A DNA stretch of 6,927 bases from contig JAACDY010000062.1 of assembly GCA_009936675.1 (NCBI GenBank), positions 1 to 6,927 on the forward strand, written 5' to 3'. Below are positions 1 to 6,927 of this stretch, piece after piece. Below the pieces are notes generated by a model. The model had not been told where the DNA came from. It did no database searches and worked only from the letters and a program-made list of their open reading frames with translations. Source of the DNA: Bacteroidota bacterium (lineage in GTDB: Bacteria > Bacteroidota > Bacteroidia > Flavobacteriales > Flavobacteriaceae). The position numbers and the translations under genes are program-made. How positions within the stretch are numbered: the first letter of the stretch is position 1; each line of letters begins with the position of its first letter.

Positions 1-1794
1 CTGTAGTTTAAAGTTAAGAGCCGTATCGATCAAAGCCAAATGCGAGTATGCCTGAGGAAAGTTCCCCAAAAGTCTTTTTGATTTAAAATCAATATCCTCG
101 CTAAATAATCCCAAATGATTACTGTAGGAAAGCAACTGATCAAACATAGCTTTGGATTTTTCTTCCTCCCCTATTTTATATAAACTGTTGATGAACCAAA
201 AAGTACAAACGGTAAACGATGAGCTGGGCGTTCCAAAATCGTCGTCATTTTTGTATCTAAACAAAAGACCCTCGTGAGACAACTCTTTTTCAATGGCCTT
301 GACGGTTTTTATATATTTTGGGTTTTTGGCATCGATAAAACCATAGGGTTCCATGAGTAATACGGAAGCATCCAAATGCTCAGTTCCATAGGATTGTGTA
401 ACAGCTTGCACTTCTTCATTCCAAGCGTTTTCTAATATATCCTCGTAAATTTCTGTTCGAAGCGCTTCCCATTTTTTGGCAGATTTTCCGGATTGTATGA
501 TGTCAGAAATTTTGATGGCTCTATCTACAGCCACCCAACACAATAGTTTGGAAAAAGTAAAATGACGGTCTTCTTTTCTAAATTCCCAGATGCCTTTATC
601 TGCTTGCTTCCAATTGTGTTCAACCACCCATACAATAGATTTAACTATAGACCACAACTCTTCGTGTTTATCGGTTTCTTCAATGTATTTCTCAATCTGA
701 AAATGAATGGCATCCATCAATATACCATAAATATCATTTTGCTTTTGGATAAATGCGGCATTGCCTATCCTTACGGGTTTTGATCCCTGATAGCCCGACA
801 AATGATCCAATGTTTTTTCAGTCAACATTTTTTCACCACTGATACCATACATGATCTGTAACTTTTCGTCCTTGTCAGGAATGAGATCGATGATAAAATC
901 AATAAATTTTTTGACGATTTTGAGGTGTCCCAACTTGGTAATGACCTTGATTACCATTGAAGCATCTCTGATCCAACAAAAACGGTAGTCCCAGTTTCTT
1001 ACCTCCCCTATGGTTTCGGGAAGAGAAGTGGTAGCTGCAGCTAGTACGGCTCCAGTTTTTTCAAAAGTCAACAGTTTAAGGGTTATAGCACTTCTAAGAA
1101 TTTCCTCATTATAGGCGTTGTCAAAAGTGGGGGTTTTAAAACACCAGTTAAGCCAATATACTTTTGTTTTTTCAAACTCAAACTTGACATCTTCAATGTT
1201 AAATGGTTTGATCTTTTCGTTGTAAGATATTTTAAAAAAATAATCTTGATCCAACTTTATCTCATCTCCATTAAGTACTGAATCTTTGTCCAAATCTGTG
1301 TATAAAGTCAAAGTATCATAACGTTGGTCATCAACCACACTAATGATAAAATCATCTTTAATATAGTTCTTTGTTTCCCCTTGTGCATATTCCAATTGGG
1401 GATCATACAAAACTTTGAAACTAGGGTTCCCCTTAATCCACTTGACCAACCGGGTAATTTCTGGTGGTGCATAATAAACCCCATTATCTTTTTGAAAGCG
1501 AGGCATAAAATCCAATAATTGGAAAGCATCGGTTCCATTATCAAATCGGGTCAATAAAATGGCAGTTTTATTGAGGTACTTTTGAGTAATTTGATAGGAT
1601 TCGTCGCATTCAATCTTGAAAGTACCTCCTTTTTGATCGTCCAGTATTTTCCCAACAACGGAAGGAGAATCAAATTGGGGTAAACACGACCAATCAATTG
1701 AGGAATCCTCATTTATAAGGGCAGAAGATTTACAATTTCCTATAATTCCATAATTTAAATTGTCTGGGGAAGGTTGAGATGGCCTTTTATGCAT
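1..1794 (-). CDS. GH15 glycoside hydrolase (trehalase/glucoamylase-like), 3' end cut by window edge
   Basis: Reading the reverse strand from the ATG at 1794 gives 598 codons with no stop down to base 1, so the C-terminus lies outside the window. Family members of this type are about 600 residues, so few are missing. Seen: an N-terminal NYGIIGNC...SIDWSCLPQFDSPS block (about residues 14-45) typical of bacterial GH15 proteins; a beta-rich N-terminal domain to about residue 220; then the (alpha/alpha)6 catalytic part with WDYRFCWIRD (268-277), GIWEFR (401-406, Glu404 the likely general acid), FSED (564-567, Glu566 the possible general base) and GNFPQAYSHLALI (577-589). No signal peptide or membrane segment is evident, so it is probably cytoplasmic. 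The family hydrolyses alpha-glucosidic bonds by inversion (trehalose, maltodextrin, glucodextran). Divergence from a trehalose synthesis gene 35 bp away favours trehalose or related alpha-glucan turnover, but this is inference. The start is supported because the family block begins about 13 residues after it. Confidence 0.92.
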   Translation of the reverse strand, partial: MHKRPSQPSPDNLNYGIIGNCKSSALINEDSSIDWSCLPQFDSPSVVGKILDDQKGGTFKIECDESYQITQKYLNKTAILLTRFDNGTDAFQLLDFMPRFQKDNGVYYAPPEITRLVKWIKGNPSFKVLYDPQLEYAQGETKNYIKDDFIISVVDDQRYDTLTLYTDLDKDSVLNGDEIKLDQDYFFKISYNEKIKPFNIEDVKFEFEKTKVYWLNWCFKTPTFDNAYNEEILRSAITLKLLTFEKTGAVLAAATTSLPETIGEVRNWDYRFCWIRDASMVIKVITKLGHLKIVKKFIDFIIDLIPDKDEKLQIMYGISGEKMLTEKTLDHLSGYQGSKPVRIGNAAFIQKQNDIYGILMDAIHFQIEKYIEETDKHEELWSIVKSIVWVVEHNWKQADKGIWEFRKEDRHFTFSKLLCWVAVDRAIKISDIIQSGKSAKKWEALRTEIYEDILENAWNEEVQAVTQSYGTEHLDASVLLMEPYGFIDAKNPKYIKTVKAIEKELSHEGLLFRYKNDDDFGTPSSSFTVCTFWFINSLYKIGEEEKSKAMFDQLLSYSNHLGLFSEDIDFKSKRLLGNFPQAYSHLALIDTALNFKLQ

Positions 1795-1801
1795 ACTTTC
1801 G
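1774..1801 (+). promoter_or_regulatory. Candidate Bacteroidota-type promoter for otsAB
   Basis: TTG at 1774-1776 is followed after 17 bp by TACTTTCG at 1794-1801. This resembles the Bacteroidota primary sigma factor consensus (TTTG at about -33, TAnnTTTG at about -7) with one mismatch in the -7 element. The predicted transcription start would fall around 1806-1810, about 20 bp before the otsAB start codon at 1830. The site overlaps the first codons of the divergent GH15 gene, as expected when only 35 bp separate the two starts. Matches this short arise by chance in AT-rich DNA, so support is modest. No equally good match was found for the GH15 gene on the other strand. Confidence 0.3.
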
Positions 1802-1829
1802 AGGATATTATTTTGATTCAATTAGAATT

Positions 1830-4034
1830 ATGGCAAAAAATATTATCATATCAAATAGACTTCCGATACAGTTAACGAAATTAGATAATTCTTTTGAATT
1901 TACCCCCACCAGTGGTGGCCTAGCGACGGGTATGAACTCAGTTCACAAGGGTCAGAAATCGCTTTGGATTGGGTGGCCTGGTATCAACAACGATGAGATT
2001 GATAAAAAGACATGGGCTCCATTAAAAAAATCTTTAAAAAAGGAGGGCTATTTTCCAGTATCCCTAAATCATAAGGAAATTGAAGATTTTTATTATGGGC
2101 TGTCCAACAAGTCACTTTGGCCGCTTTTTCATTACTTTATCGAGTTTTCTGTCTTTGATGAGAAACAATGGAAGTCCTATCAAGAGGTCAATCAAAAGTT
2201 TGCAGACAGTGTTTTACTAAATGTTGAAGAAGGTGACACCGTTTGGATTCACGATTATCAGCTATTGTTGTCTCCCAAAATGATCAAAGATGTCCGTCCA
2301 GACATAACCATAGGATTTTTCTTACACATCCCTTTTCCCTCTTTTGAAATATTTAGAATTTTCCCTTGGAGGGAGCCGCTACTTGAAGGAATGCTTGGTG
2401 CAGACCTTATTGGATTCCACACCTACGACTATGAACGTCATTTTTTAAGTTCTGTCAAGCGAATACTAAGAAAAGAAGTGTCCTTTAACCGGGTGAACTT
2501 GGGAACCCGAGAAGTGGTGGTGAATACTTTTCCCATGGGCATTGATTATGAAAAATTCAGGAATGCTGCCCAATCCCATTTGGATATGGAAAACAATGAG
2601 AAATCTGATTTAAAAAAACAGTTAGAGCTCCACAAAAAAGGAACTAATAAAGGATCGTTGATCCTTTCCATCGATCGACTGGATTACACCAAAGGAGTTG
2701 TCAATCGGATTACAGCTTTTGAACTATTTTTGACCAAATATCCCGAATATCTCGAAAAGGTACGCTTAGTCATGCTTACCGTCCCCTCCCGTTCAAATGT
2801 GTCCGATTACAAGAGGTTGAAAAAAGAAACAGACGAAATTGTAGGACGGGTCAACGGAAAGTTTGCCACCATCAATTGGACTCCCATTTGGTACTATTAC
2901 AGGGCGATGGCTTTTGATGACCTGATCGACTTGTACATGACTTCCGATATTGCCATGATCACCCCAGTTCGAGACGGTATGAATTTGGTCGCCAAAGAAT
3001 TTATAGCAACCCGAGTCAAGGGAGACGGTGTTTTGATTCTCAGTGAAATGGCTGGAGCTTCAAAGGAACTATTTGAATCTGTATTGATCAATCCTTTTGA
3101 CCTTGACCAAATGGCCGATGCTCTGTTAACAGCCCTACAGATGCCACTCGAGGAACAGCAAAAAAGAAACTTGAGCATGCAAAAAAGGCTTAAAAGATAT
3201 TCTGTGGAGCATTGGGCCAATGAATTTATGAAGGCTTTGAAAACCAAAGATATCAGCAACGAAGAATCCACAGTAATCAAAATCAATGATCGCATTCAAA
3301 ATACCATCGTCAATAAATTCAAGTCCTCTAAAAAAAGAATGATTCTCCTGGATTATGACGGAACCTTAGTAGGTTATCATCAAAAACCAGATCTGGCTAT
3401 TCCTGACGAATCGTTAATTCAGTTGATCGAAGGTCTTTTACAGTTACCTCAAACCGAAGTGGCCATCGTAAGTGGTCGAGATCAAGATTTTTTAGAAAAA
3501 TGGTTGGGTCATCTCCCCATGACACTGGTCGCCGAACACGGATATTTTATTAAGCATAAGAATCAAAAATGGGCAGGGAAAGAAATCCAACAAAAGAACT
3601 GGAAGGAAGATTTGATTCCCTTATTGGAATCGTTTACCGATCGAACACCCGGAACTTTTATTGAAGAAAAAAGAAACAGCTTGGTTTGGCACTACCGTAA
3701 AACCGATCCCGAATTGGCTTCTGAAAGAGTAGTAGAGCTCAAAACCGTTTTGAATAGTCTGATCTCCGACGAATTGCACATCATGGATGGAGACAAAGTC
3801 ATTGAAGTGGTCAGTGGACGATACAATAAAGGAACGGCAGTTTCTGAAATTATCGGTGCCAAAGAATACGACTTTATCATGTGTTTTGGAGATGATGTTA
3901 CGGATGAATTTATGTTCAATGATCTTCCAACACACGCCATCAATGTGAAGGTTGGTAAAAAAAATACCTCCGCTATGTATTGTGTGGACAATACCAAAGC
4001 CGCTAGATCCTTACTGAGTGACTTGATTTCCTAA
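1830..4034 (+). CDS. otsAB: Bifunctional trehalose-6-phosphate synthase / trehalose-phosphatase (OtsA-OtsB fusion)
   Basis: A 734-residue cytoplasmic enzyme that should make trehalose in two steps: UDP-glucose plus glucose-6-phosphate to trehalose-6-phosphate, then dephosphorylation. Residues 1-470 are a GT20 domain: SNRLP (8-12, Arg10), GG (29-30), SLWPLFHY (95-102), WIHDYQL (139-145), HIPFP (166-170), RLDYTKG (283-289, Arg283 and Lys288 binding the UDP-sugar phosphates) and DGMNLVAKE (382-390). Residues 500-734 are a HAD-type phosphatase: DYDGTL (508-513, Asp508 nucleophile, Asp510 acid/base), SGR (548-550), NKG (666-668, Lys667) and GDDVTDE (687-693). All key residues are present in both halves. 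The fusion order is the usual one in Bacteroidota and eukaryotes. The ATG at 1830 is chosen over an in-frame ATG at 1779 because homologues begin directly with the KNIIISNRLP-type strand and the extra 17 residues look non-family. The product trehalose is an osmolyte and stress protectant. Codon use resembles the neighbours. Confidence 0.96.
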   Translation: MAKNIIISNRLPIQLTKLDNSFEFTPTSGGLATGMNSVHKGQKSLWIGWPGINNDEIDKKTWAPLKKSLKKEGYFPVSLNHKEIEDFYYGLSNKSLWPLFHYFIEFSVFDEKQWKSYQEVNQKFADSVLLNVEEGDTVWIHDYQLLLSPKMIKDVRPDITIGFFLHIPFPSFEIFRIFPWREPLLEGMLGADLIGFHTYDYERHFLSSVKRILRKEVSFNRVNLGTREVVVNTFPMGIDYEKFRNAAQSHLDMENNEKSDLKKQLELHKKGTNKGSLILSIDRLDYTKGVVNRITAFELFLTKYPEYLEKVRLVMLTVPSRSNVSDYKRLKKETDEIVGRVNGKFATINWTPIWYYYRAMAFDDLIDLYMTSDIAMITPVRDGMNLVAKEFIATRVKGDGVLILSEMAGASKELFESVLINPFDLDQMADALLTALQMPLEEQQKRNLSMQKRLKRYSVEHWANEFMKALKTKDISNEESTVIKINDRIQNTIVNKFKSSKKRMILLDYDGTLVGYHQKPDLAIPDESLIQLIEGLLQLPQTEVAIVSGRDQDFLEKWLGHLPMTLVAEHGYFIKHKNQKWAGKEIQQKNWKEDLIPLLESFTDRTPGTFIEEKRNSLVWHYRKTDPELASERVVELKTVLNSLISDELHIMDGDKVIEVVSGRYNKGTAVSEIIGAKEYDFIMCFGDDVTDEFMFNDLPTHAINVKVGKKNTSAMYCVDNTKAARSLLSDLIS

Positions 4035-4095
4035 AATACCTTCTCTATTGTTTTTTTGTTGAGATATTATTAATATTTTACAATAAAATCAACAA
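4035..4095 (+). promoter_or_regulatory. AT-rich intergenic gap with short palindrome, probable promoter region of the hydrolase cassette
   Basis: These 61 bases separate otsAB from the SGNH hydrolase gene. They contain a T7 run (4051-4057), a perfect AT-only inverted repeat ATATTA-T-TAATAT at 4064-4076, and TATTTTAC at 4074-4081, a poor match to the Bacteroidota -7 element. TTG triplets lie at 4048, 4056 and 4059; only the first, 23 bp upstream, falls within usual spacing. The leader just before the ATG is A-rich (AATAAAATCAACAA), typical of Bacteroidota translation starts without Shine-Dalgarno pairing. No GC-rich hairpin precedes the T run, so there is no clear intrinsic terminator for otsAB and read-through into the cassette is possible. 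Confidence 0.3.
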
Positions 4096-4782
4096 ATGAA
4101 TAAAAGAAGATTTTTCATCAAAAGCTCTGCTTTGGCATTATCTTCAATGCTTTTTCCAACCTATGTTTTTTCCCGGAAAAATCGATTGCCAAATGTTCTC
4201 ATCCTTGGCGACTCTATCTCCATCGGCTACTATCCTTTTGTTAAGGAAGCCCTAGAAGGTCGTGTAAATTTAAGCCGACCCATGGTGCCCGGTGGGGGGT
4301 TTCAGAACTGTGCAGGAACCACCAATGGAATTGAAAAAATATCAGAGTGGATCGGAGAAAAGCAATGGGATTTGATTCATTTCAATTTTGGTTTACACGA
4401 CATCAAACACGTCAATCCACAAACTGGAAAAAACAGCAAAAGTTTTGACGATCCTCATCAAGCCTCCCCCGAACAATACAAGAAGAACCTCAAATTTATT
4501 GTCAAAAAACTAAAGAAAACCAAGGCAACATTGATCTTTGCCACGACTACCCCCTATCCAAACGCTAAATTAAAACCAGCCAGAAAGCCAGGAATGCCTA
4601 AAATTTACAATAAGGTGGCCCTCAGGCTGATGAAGAAAAACAAAGTTTTCATCAATGATTTACACGCATTTGTAACTCCCAGAATGAAAGAGCTGCAGCG
4701 ACCCAGCAATGTACATTTCACAAAATTAGGCAGTAGAGAATTGGCTAAAGTAGTCGTAAAGTCCATTTTGAAACACCTTTAA
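4096..4782 (+). CDS. SGNH/GDSL-type hydrolase (putative carbohydrate esterase) with Tat-like signal peptide
   Basis: A 228-residue protein. The N-terminus KRRFFIK (3-9) followed by a short hydrophobic stretch (about 11-25) matches the twin-arginine export pattern, with probable cleavage after VFS (24-26), so it should be folded in the cytoplasm and exported. The mature part begins with a beta strand and block I, LILGDSIS (35-42), with Ser40 as the expected nucleophile. NCAGTTNG (71-78) may supply the oxyanion-hole Gly/Asn. FNFGLHD (96-102) occupies block III, where classical members have GxND. NVHFTKLGS (205-213) carries the catalytic His207, but the position three residues before it, normally Asp, is Ser204. 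Such hydrolases commonly remove acetyl or acyl groups from sugars; the actual substrate is unknown. Ten bases separate it from the GH39 gene, which argues for co-transcription and for glycan deacylation helping the downstream glycosidases. Family assignment is secure; the substrate is inference. Confidence 0.85.
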   Translation: MNKRRFFIKSSALALSSMLFPTYVFSRKNRLPNVLILGDSISIGYYPFVKEALEGRVNLSRPMVPGGGFQNCAGTTNGIEKISEWIGEKQWDLIHFNFGLHDIKHVNPQTGKNSKSFDDPHQASPEQYKKNLKFIVKKLKKTKATLIFATTTPYPNAKLKPARKPGMPKIYNKVALRLMKKNKVFINDLHAFVTPRMKELQRPSNVHFTKLGSRELAKVVVKSILKHL

Positions 4783-4792
4783 AGTATCATTG

Positions 4793-6412
4793 ATGACAAA
4801 ATTTTATTTGCCTCTACTGTTCTTAATGATCTTTTCTCAGGCTTTGTGTCAAGAAAATCATTTTGAAGTAAAAACCAATGTTGAGGTGGGGGATAATACT
4901 GAGTTTTGGAAAGCAGCAGGTTCGGATCACCTTTTTTATCACAGTCTCAAACCTGCTGGTCAATATTTACTAAAGAGAATGGGAACTACTGATTCGCATC
5001 ATTATTTGCGATCCCACCACACCTTTAATCAAGACATAAAAAACGGAGTCATCAGGGGACAAAATGTCTACAGTGAAGACTCAAAGGGGAATCCCATTTA
5101 TGATTTTTCGAATCTAAACAAAGTTTTTAAGGCTTATGTCGAAAACGGAATCAAACCCATAGTGGAATACGATTATTTGCCCGAAGCATTGAGCCGTGAC
5201 AAAGGAGAGGTATCCATAGGGAATGATGAAGGTATGACCATGATCAATACTGGGCCTAATGATTGGGAAAAATGGTCGGACTTGATGAAAGCCACTACTC
5301 AGAACTTTATTGATGAATTTGGAATTGACGAGGTCAGGACTTGGTATTTTGAAGTTTGGAATGAACCCGATGGATGGCCAGAAGAGGAATGGGAGGTATT
5401 TGACAAAATGTACGATCTATTTGTCGATGCCGTAACTTCGGTTGATTCAAAACTAAAGGTGGGAGGACCTGCTTGTTATCACGAATATTTTCTAAAACCA
5501 TTTCTGAATCATGTGGTCAATGGTACCAATTATGTAACAGGCAAAAAAGGAAGTCGGATTGATTTTATTTCCTATCACATCTATGGGCTGTCGGGAAAAT
5601 GGTTGAACAACGAACCCCATATTCAGCCTCAAGTTCAAAGGTTTTCTCAATCCGTCTTATGGCTCAAACGCCTACTAAAAGGCTATCCCTCTCTCAAGGG
5701 TACCGAATTTCATATCAACGAATGGGGCCTTTCCTCCAATTATTATCGCACTGTAGCAAAGTATCCCGATCTGGAGTATCGCAACTCCATCAGCTCCCCC
5801 CTGTTTTTATTCAAACTGGTCGATGCACTTTATCAAATCGAAGATCACTACAATTTCCCAACCTCCTTGCTTCTCTATTGGGGATTTTCTTGGGAGGCCG
5901 ATGAGGATGAATTTTTTACAGGAAAAAGAGAACTTTTGACCGCGGGAAATACTCCAAAACCGATACAAACTGGCTTCGAAATGTTGGCACAACTACAACC
6001 CAAAAGACTTAAAGTATTAAGGAGTAAAAAAAGTAGTCGATTGGGGATGATCGCAACTCGATCCGAAGAAAAAATGGTGTTTTTGCTTTATAACTATGAG
6101 GAATCCGACGGAGAACAAGTGTATGGAAATGATATCATTAACATTCAACTGTCTGGACTGGAAAATAAATTCAGCTATAAGGTTGAATCTATAGCTTTGG
6201 ATGAAAAAAGCAATAACACCTACCAAAGTTGGGTGACCATGGGCCGTCCCAAAAACTCAAAATCGATTGATCTTGCCCCTCTTAAAACAGCCGCCACTCT
6301 TGATGCAACCCAACACTTCGAGTTGCAAACCAACGCAGGAGGTGAAGTGAACTTTGATATAAATCTCAAACACAGATCTGCGCAAATACTTGTAATTCAC
6401 CCTAAAAACTAA
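4793..6412 (+). CDS. Exported GH39 family glycoside hydrolase (beta-xylosidase-like)
   Basis: A 539-residue protein starting with a Sec-type signal peptide: Lys3, hydrophobic core at about 4-14, and probable cleavage after ALC (17-19) before QEN. The residues before Cys19 do not fit a lipobox, so it is probably periplasmic or secreted rather than a lipoprotein. The (beta/alpha)8 catalytic domain spans about residues 35-400: FEVWNEPD (186-193) with Glu191 as acid/base, ISYHIYG (259-265), and FHINEWG (306-312) with Glu310 as nucleophile. The spacing of 119 residues between the glutamates is close to characterised GH39 beta-xylosidases. Residues about 405-539 look like a C-terminal beta-sandwich domain. 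GH39 members include beta-xylosidases, alpha-L-iduronidases and others, so sugar specificity is not settled here. The start at 4793 is an ATG directly after an in-frame TTG at 4790; ATG is preferred. The stop is one base from the following ATG, so translation is probably coupled with the GH32 gene. Confidence 0.88.
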   Translation: MTKFYLPLLFLMIFSQALCQENHFEVKTNVEVGDNTEFWKAAGSDHLFYHSLKPAGQYLLKRMGTTDSHHYLRSHHTFNQDIKNGVIRGQNVYSEDSKGNPIYDFSNLNKVFKAYVENGIKPIVEYDYLPEALSRDKGEVSIGNDEGMTMINTGPNDWEKWSDLMKATTQNFIDEFGIDEVRTWYFEVWNEPDGWPEEEWEVFDKMYDLFVDAVTSVDSKLKVGGPACYHEYFLKPFLNHVVNGTNYVTGKKGSRIDFISYHIYGLSGKWLNNEPHIQPQVQRFSQSVLWLKRLLKGYPSLKGTEFHINEWGLSSNYYRTVAKYPDLEYRNSISSPLFLFKLVDALYQIEDHYNFPTSLLLYWGFSWEADEDEFFTGKRELLTAGNTPKPIQTGFEMLAQLQPKRLKVLRSKKSSRLGMIATRSEEKMVFLLYNYEESDGEQVYGNDIINIQLSGLENKFSYKVESIALDEKSNNTYQSWVTMGRPKNSKSIDLAPLKTAATLDATQHFELQTNAGGEVNFDINLKHRSAQILVIHPKN

Positions 6413-6413
6413 A

Positions 6414-6927
6414 ATGATGAAGTACCTTTTACTGATTTCTTCAATCATCACCCAAGCCCTACAATCACAACAGCAAATGATTGATAGTTTCCAAACTTTT
6501 GACTCCTACTCCAATATTAAATACGACGAGTCGTTGCGACCACAATTTCATTTTTCATCTAAGAAAAACTGGATCAACGACCCCAATGGAATGGTGTATT
6601 ACAAAGGAGAGTATCATCTATTTTTTCAGCACAATCCCAAAGCCGTTCATTGGGGAAATATGACCTGGGGTCATGCGGTAAGTAAGGATATGGTGCACTG
6701 GAAACAATTGCAACACGCCATTTTGCCCTATGGCAATGGCACCATTTTTTCGGGAACTGCTGCAGTAGATTACCCCAATAGCTTGGGTCAAAATACTGAG
6801 GAAGAAAAAGCGATTGTGGCCTATTTTACTCATGCTCAAAATGACAATAAAGATTTGTTTTATCAAGCCGGAGCCTACAGCACCGACCGAGGACGTGCCT
6901 TTCAACTGATCGATGGGGGGCGTCCAC
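6414..6927 (+). CDS. GH32 glycoside hydrolase (fructan beta-fructosidase/levanase/invertase-like), 3' end cut by window edge
   Basis: 171 codons are visible and the frame is open at the right edge; complete GH32 enzymes are about 480-550 residues, so roughly the first third is present. A hydrophobic N-terminus (about 4-15) ending near TQA (13-15) suggests a Sec signal peptide and location outside the cytoplasm. GH32 signatures follow in order: WINDPNG (53-59) with Asp56 as nucleophile, LFFQHNP (69-75), WGHAVSKDMVHW (85-96) and IFSGTAA (111-117). The RDP and EC motifs, the latter holding the acid/base Glu, lie beyond the window and cannot be checked. The family cleaves beta-fructosyl bonds in sucrose, inulin or levan. 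The gene starts one base after the GH39 stop, the clearest evidence of an operon. An ATG at 6417 is an equally possible start, shortening the protein by one residue. Confidence 0.92.
   Translation, partial: MMKYLLLISSIITQALQSQQQMIDSFQTFDSYSNIKYDESLRPQFHFSSKKNWINDPNGMVYYKGEYHLFFQHNPKAVHWGNMTWGHAVSKDMVHWKQLQHAILPYGNGTIFSGTAAVDYPNSLGQNTEEEKAIVAYFTHAQNDNKDLFYQAGAYSTDRGRAFQLIDGGRP

Noticed and set aside
562..783. Rightward open frame of 73 codons
   Set aside because: It lies wholly antisense to the well-supported GH15 gene and has no recognisable motif.
1308..1544. Small open frames on both strands inside the GH15 gene
   Set aside because: They overlap conserved GH15 coding sequence in other frames and show no family features.
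1779..1829. Upstream in-frame ATG that would lengthen OtsAB by 17 residues
   Set aside because: The extra residues do not resemble the family N-terminus, which starts at the strand leading into SNRLP. The longer start would also overlap the divergent GH15 coding sequence.
2897..3295. Leftward open frame of 132 codons within otsAB
   Set aside because: It is antisense to the conserved GT20 region holding the DGMNLVAKE motif; its length follows from the codon bias of the sense gene.
3621..3997. Two overlapping leftward open frames within the phosphatase domain
   Set aside because: Both are antisense to conserved HAD motifs and overlap one another in different frames, as expected of chance open frames.
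4041..4060. T-run at 4051-4057 as an intrinsic terminator for otsAB
   Set aside because: No GC-containing stem precedes the run; the only inverted repeat nearby is AT-only and lies after it.
4790..4792. TTG as start of the GH39 gene
   Set aside because: An ATG follows immediately in frame and gives a normal signal peptide; the TTG adds one residue with no support.
6618..6905. Leftward open frame of 95 codons inside the GH32 gene
   Set aside because: It is antisense to GH32 signature motifs and has no recognisable features.
1..6927. tRNA or rRNA genes, insertion sequences, CRISPR repeats, phage or defence genes
   Set aside because: None is visible. Coding sequence of five metabolic genes accounts for nearly all bases, and no repeated units or transposase motifs were found by eye.

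Overview
The window looks like AT-rich chromosomal DNA from a Bacteroidota bacterium, most likely a member of the Flavobacteriia. The reasons are low GC by eye, A/T-rich leaders with no Shine-Dalgarno sequence before any start codon, protein families typical of that group, and a fused trehalose-phosphate synthase/phosphatase divergent from a GH15 gene. Five protein-coding genes fill almost the whole window. I see no RNA gene, mobile element, CRISPR array or long repeat. The two gene-free gaps longer than about ten bases are 35 and 61 bp.

Left half (1-4034), trehalose locus. A GH15 glycoside hydrolase runs leftward from 1794 and leaves the window at base 1 with no stop codon; 598 residues are visible and probably only a few are missing. 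A fused OtsA-OtsB enzyme of 734 residues, with both catalytic centres apparently intact, runs rightward from 1830. The start codons are only 35 bp apart, so promoter elements of each gene probably lie inside the other gene's 5' end. OtsAB makes trehalose from UDP-glucose and glucose-6-phosphate. The GH15 enzyme has no signal peptide and could be a cytoplasmic trehalase or related alpha-glucosidase acting on the product or on storage glucan.

Right half (4096-6927), a rightward hydrolase cassette. It holds an SGNH/GDSL-type hydrolase with a Tat-like signal, a GH39 exo-glycosidase with a Sec-type signal, and the N-terminal part of a GH32 fructan or sucrose hydrolase that leaves the window at the right edge. 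The gaps are 10 bp and 1 bp, so the three are almost certainly co-transcribed. Together they suggest extracytoplasmic removal of ester groups and sugars from an imported oligosaccharide or glycan. No SusC/SusD pair, transporter or regulator is visible, so it cannot be called a polysaccharide utilisation locus from this window alone.

I did not find convincing evidence of a wholly new system. The points most worth a second look are the unusual SGNH-GH39-GH32 combination, the SGNH enzyme's non-standard catalytic blocks and Tat-like export signal, and the compressed divergent promoter region between GH15 and otsAB.
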